Shown in pieces: positions 63,082 to 64,000 of a DNA stretch of 64,000 bases. Below the pieces are notes generated by a model. It was given only the letters and a program-made list of their open reading frames with translations. It searched no databases and was not told the origin of the DNA. Both the position numbers and the translations under genes were made by a program. Within the stretch, counting starts at the first letter, position 1. Every line of letters begins with the position of its first letter. The stretch covers positions 1,943,448 to 2,007,447 of the forward strand of contig NZ_CM000961.1 in assembly GCF_000143825.1 (NCBI RefSeq), in the 5' to 3' direction. This DNA is from Corynebacterium genitalium ATCC 33030 (GTDB taxonomy: Bacteria > Actinomycetota > Actinomycetes > Mycobacteriales > Mycobacteriaceae).

Positions 63082-63444
63082 ACGCAACCGAAGTGCTCGC
63101 TTCTCTTTGTCACACTGGAGAAGGATAAACGCAATTTCAGCGCAGCGAGAAGATTCAAGGACTACCCAATTTCGCCGTCTAAATTTAGATGGGTTTCCCC
63201 AGCAAACTTGACACCCGATTCAAAACGCGGGAGTCGCCTGATCAACCACGACGATCTGAAAATCCGTGTTCTATTGGCTGCCCGTACCGCACGAGAGAAC
63301 TCGATCGGCTATGCCCAGCCCTACTTACTGCTAGGTGATGTCAAACTAGAAAAATTCTGGGGCGAAAAACCTGTCCAAGTCGATTGGGACCTCCACCGGG
63401 CTATGCCTGCGAAATTCTTCGACGAACAGCGTGAGGCCCCCTAA
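63082..63444 (+). pseudogene. DUF3427-type helicase, C-terminal fragment
   Basis: The open frame entering from the IS256 edge reads TQPKCSLLFVTLEKDKRNFS, RRFKDYPISPSKFRWVSPAN, LINHDDLKIRVLLAARTARE, then YLLLGDVKLEKFWGEKPVQVD and WDLHRAMPAKF. This follows the DUF3427 pattern (LL.VTL.K....fs....y.DY.iSp..F.WqSq....dS..G.....h.....vlLf.R......g....y..LG.v......g.kP..i.W.L..pmP). It ends at 63444, 4 bp into the convergent methyltransferase gene. A start at TTG 63208 would not make a whole domain. Confidence 0.75.
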
Positions 63445-64000
63445 CTGACACTAGAAATCGTGTCTGCAATGCACTTCGCTATAAAATAACCGAGCAAGAC
63501 CGGGACAGCATTCCCGATCATTTGCTCCTGGGTCGTTCTCGCCCCCAGCAAGCTAAATTCTTCCGGAAACGTTTGAATCTGTTTCCTTATCTCGATCGAC
63601 AACGGACCGATTGATGGACGATCTGCGGCAGCTACGTCGAAACCAGGAACACAAGTGTCTTTAGGGTGCCATTGGTAAGTTTTCGGCATTGGGCGGTTCA
63701 CTCCACGGATAGTGGGAGATGGCTCGCGGACACTGAACAAGCCTCTGCGATCATAGCTCCATGGGTGGCGATAGTATACGTCCGGCAAAATGCCCTCACC
63801 GAACCAATCAAGAAGAGTGACAGGCCCTTCAGCGGCTCTACTTCTAGCGAATGACTCCTCTTTTCGAACTATTGCTTCAAGAATGGCGTTGGTGATTCGG
63901 CCATCCTGAGTACCGATAGCGAACAGTCGCTTTCGACGTTGCGGTGTACCAATCACCGATGCATCGAGTACTCGAGTAAACAAATGATAACCAGCACGTT
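63441..64000 (-). CDS. DNA cytosine-C5 methyltransferase, C-terminal part (cut by window edge)
   Basis: The frame is open to base 64000 (AGYHLFTRVLDASVIGTPQR...). Motif VIII is the QRRKRLFAIG segment, a variable target-recognition region follows (about 60-140), then motif IX (EPSPTIRG) and motif X EQMIGNAVPVLLGYFIAKCI. The catalytic PCQ motif must lie beyond the edge. It is probably the modification half of the restriction system whose helicase is broken next door; an orphan methyltransferase would still mark DNA. The target sequence is not predictable. Confidence 0.92.
   Translation of the reverse strand, partial: RAGYHLFTRVLDASVIGTPQRRKRLFAIGTQDGRITNAILEAIVRKEESFARSRAAEGPVTLLDWFGEGILPDVYYRHPWSYDRRGLFSVREPSPTIRGVNRPMPKTYQWHPKDTCVPGFDVAAADRPSIGPLSIEIRKQIQTFPEEFSLLGARTTQEQMIGNAVPVLLGYFIAKCIADTISSVS

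Overview
The window reads as a chromosomal segment of a high-GC actinomycete, almost certainly a Corynebacterium. The evidence is gene order and family content: argS-lysA-hom-thrB, then rho-prfA-prmC-tsaC-wecA leading to an atpI-like gene and atpB-E-F-H-A-G. This is the corynebacterial/mycobacterial arrangement. There is no rRNA, no CRISPR array and no intact prophage. The only RNA gene seen is a tRNA-Arg(CCG).

Layout. 1-5630 (minus strand): F1Fo ATP synthase operon, with atpG cut by the left edge. 5678-12029 (minus): a three-gene insertion between wecA and atpI, made of a secreted lipoprotein, a DUF418-like membrane acyltransferase and a 1334-residue Pls/PosA-type membrane NRPS whose adenylation-domain pocket reads as lysine-like. 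12318-18014 (minus): wecA, tsaC, prmC, prfA, rho. 18271-21175 (plus): fatty-acyl AMP/CoA ligase and glycerol dehydrogenase. 21442-26837 (minus): thrB, hom, lysA, argS. 27010-31855 (plus): lactate permease and lutABC. 32021-34322 (plus): secreted tripeptidyl-peptidase-like hydrolase and a DJ-1/PfpI protein. 34330-37886 (minus): lipoprotein, CPBP protease, membrane proteins, winged-helix regulator and YceI.

38169-42015 is accessory: a frameshifted lipoprotein gene, a cmtR-cadD cadmium cassette, fragments of lost genes, and an IS481-family element inserted exactly at the 3' end of tRNA-Arg with a 17-bp target duplication. 42144-53998 returns to core-like content: lipoprotein, endonuclease/exonuclease/phosphatase protein, PspC, MarR, an SbcCD-like pair, SWIM plus SNF2 helicase, and PutP. 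54058-59961 carries a perfect 27-bp inverted repeat, an HNH nuclease, a membrane protein, DeaD, an AhpD-like protein, a LysE exporter and two tandem paralogous lipoproteins.

60212-64000 is a decayed defence locus. It holds mutT, two fragments of a DUF3427-type restriction helicase split by an IS256 element that itself contains an internally deleted IS3 element, and a convergent cytosine-C5 methyltransferase cut by the right edge.

Functionally the window joins energy metabolism (ATP synthase, lactate and proline uptake, lactate oxidation), aspartate-family amino-acid synthesis, the translation/termination core (prfA, prmC, tsaC, argS, rho) and the cell-envelope primer WecA. The most intriguing unit is the NRPS-acyltransferase-lipoprotein cassette, which may make and export or anchor a cationic poly-amino acid.
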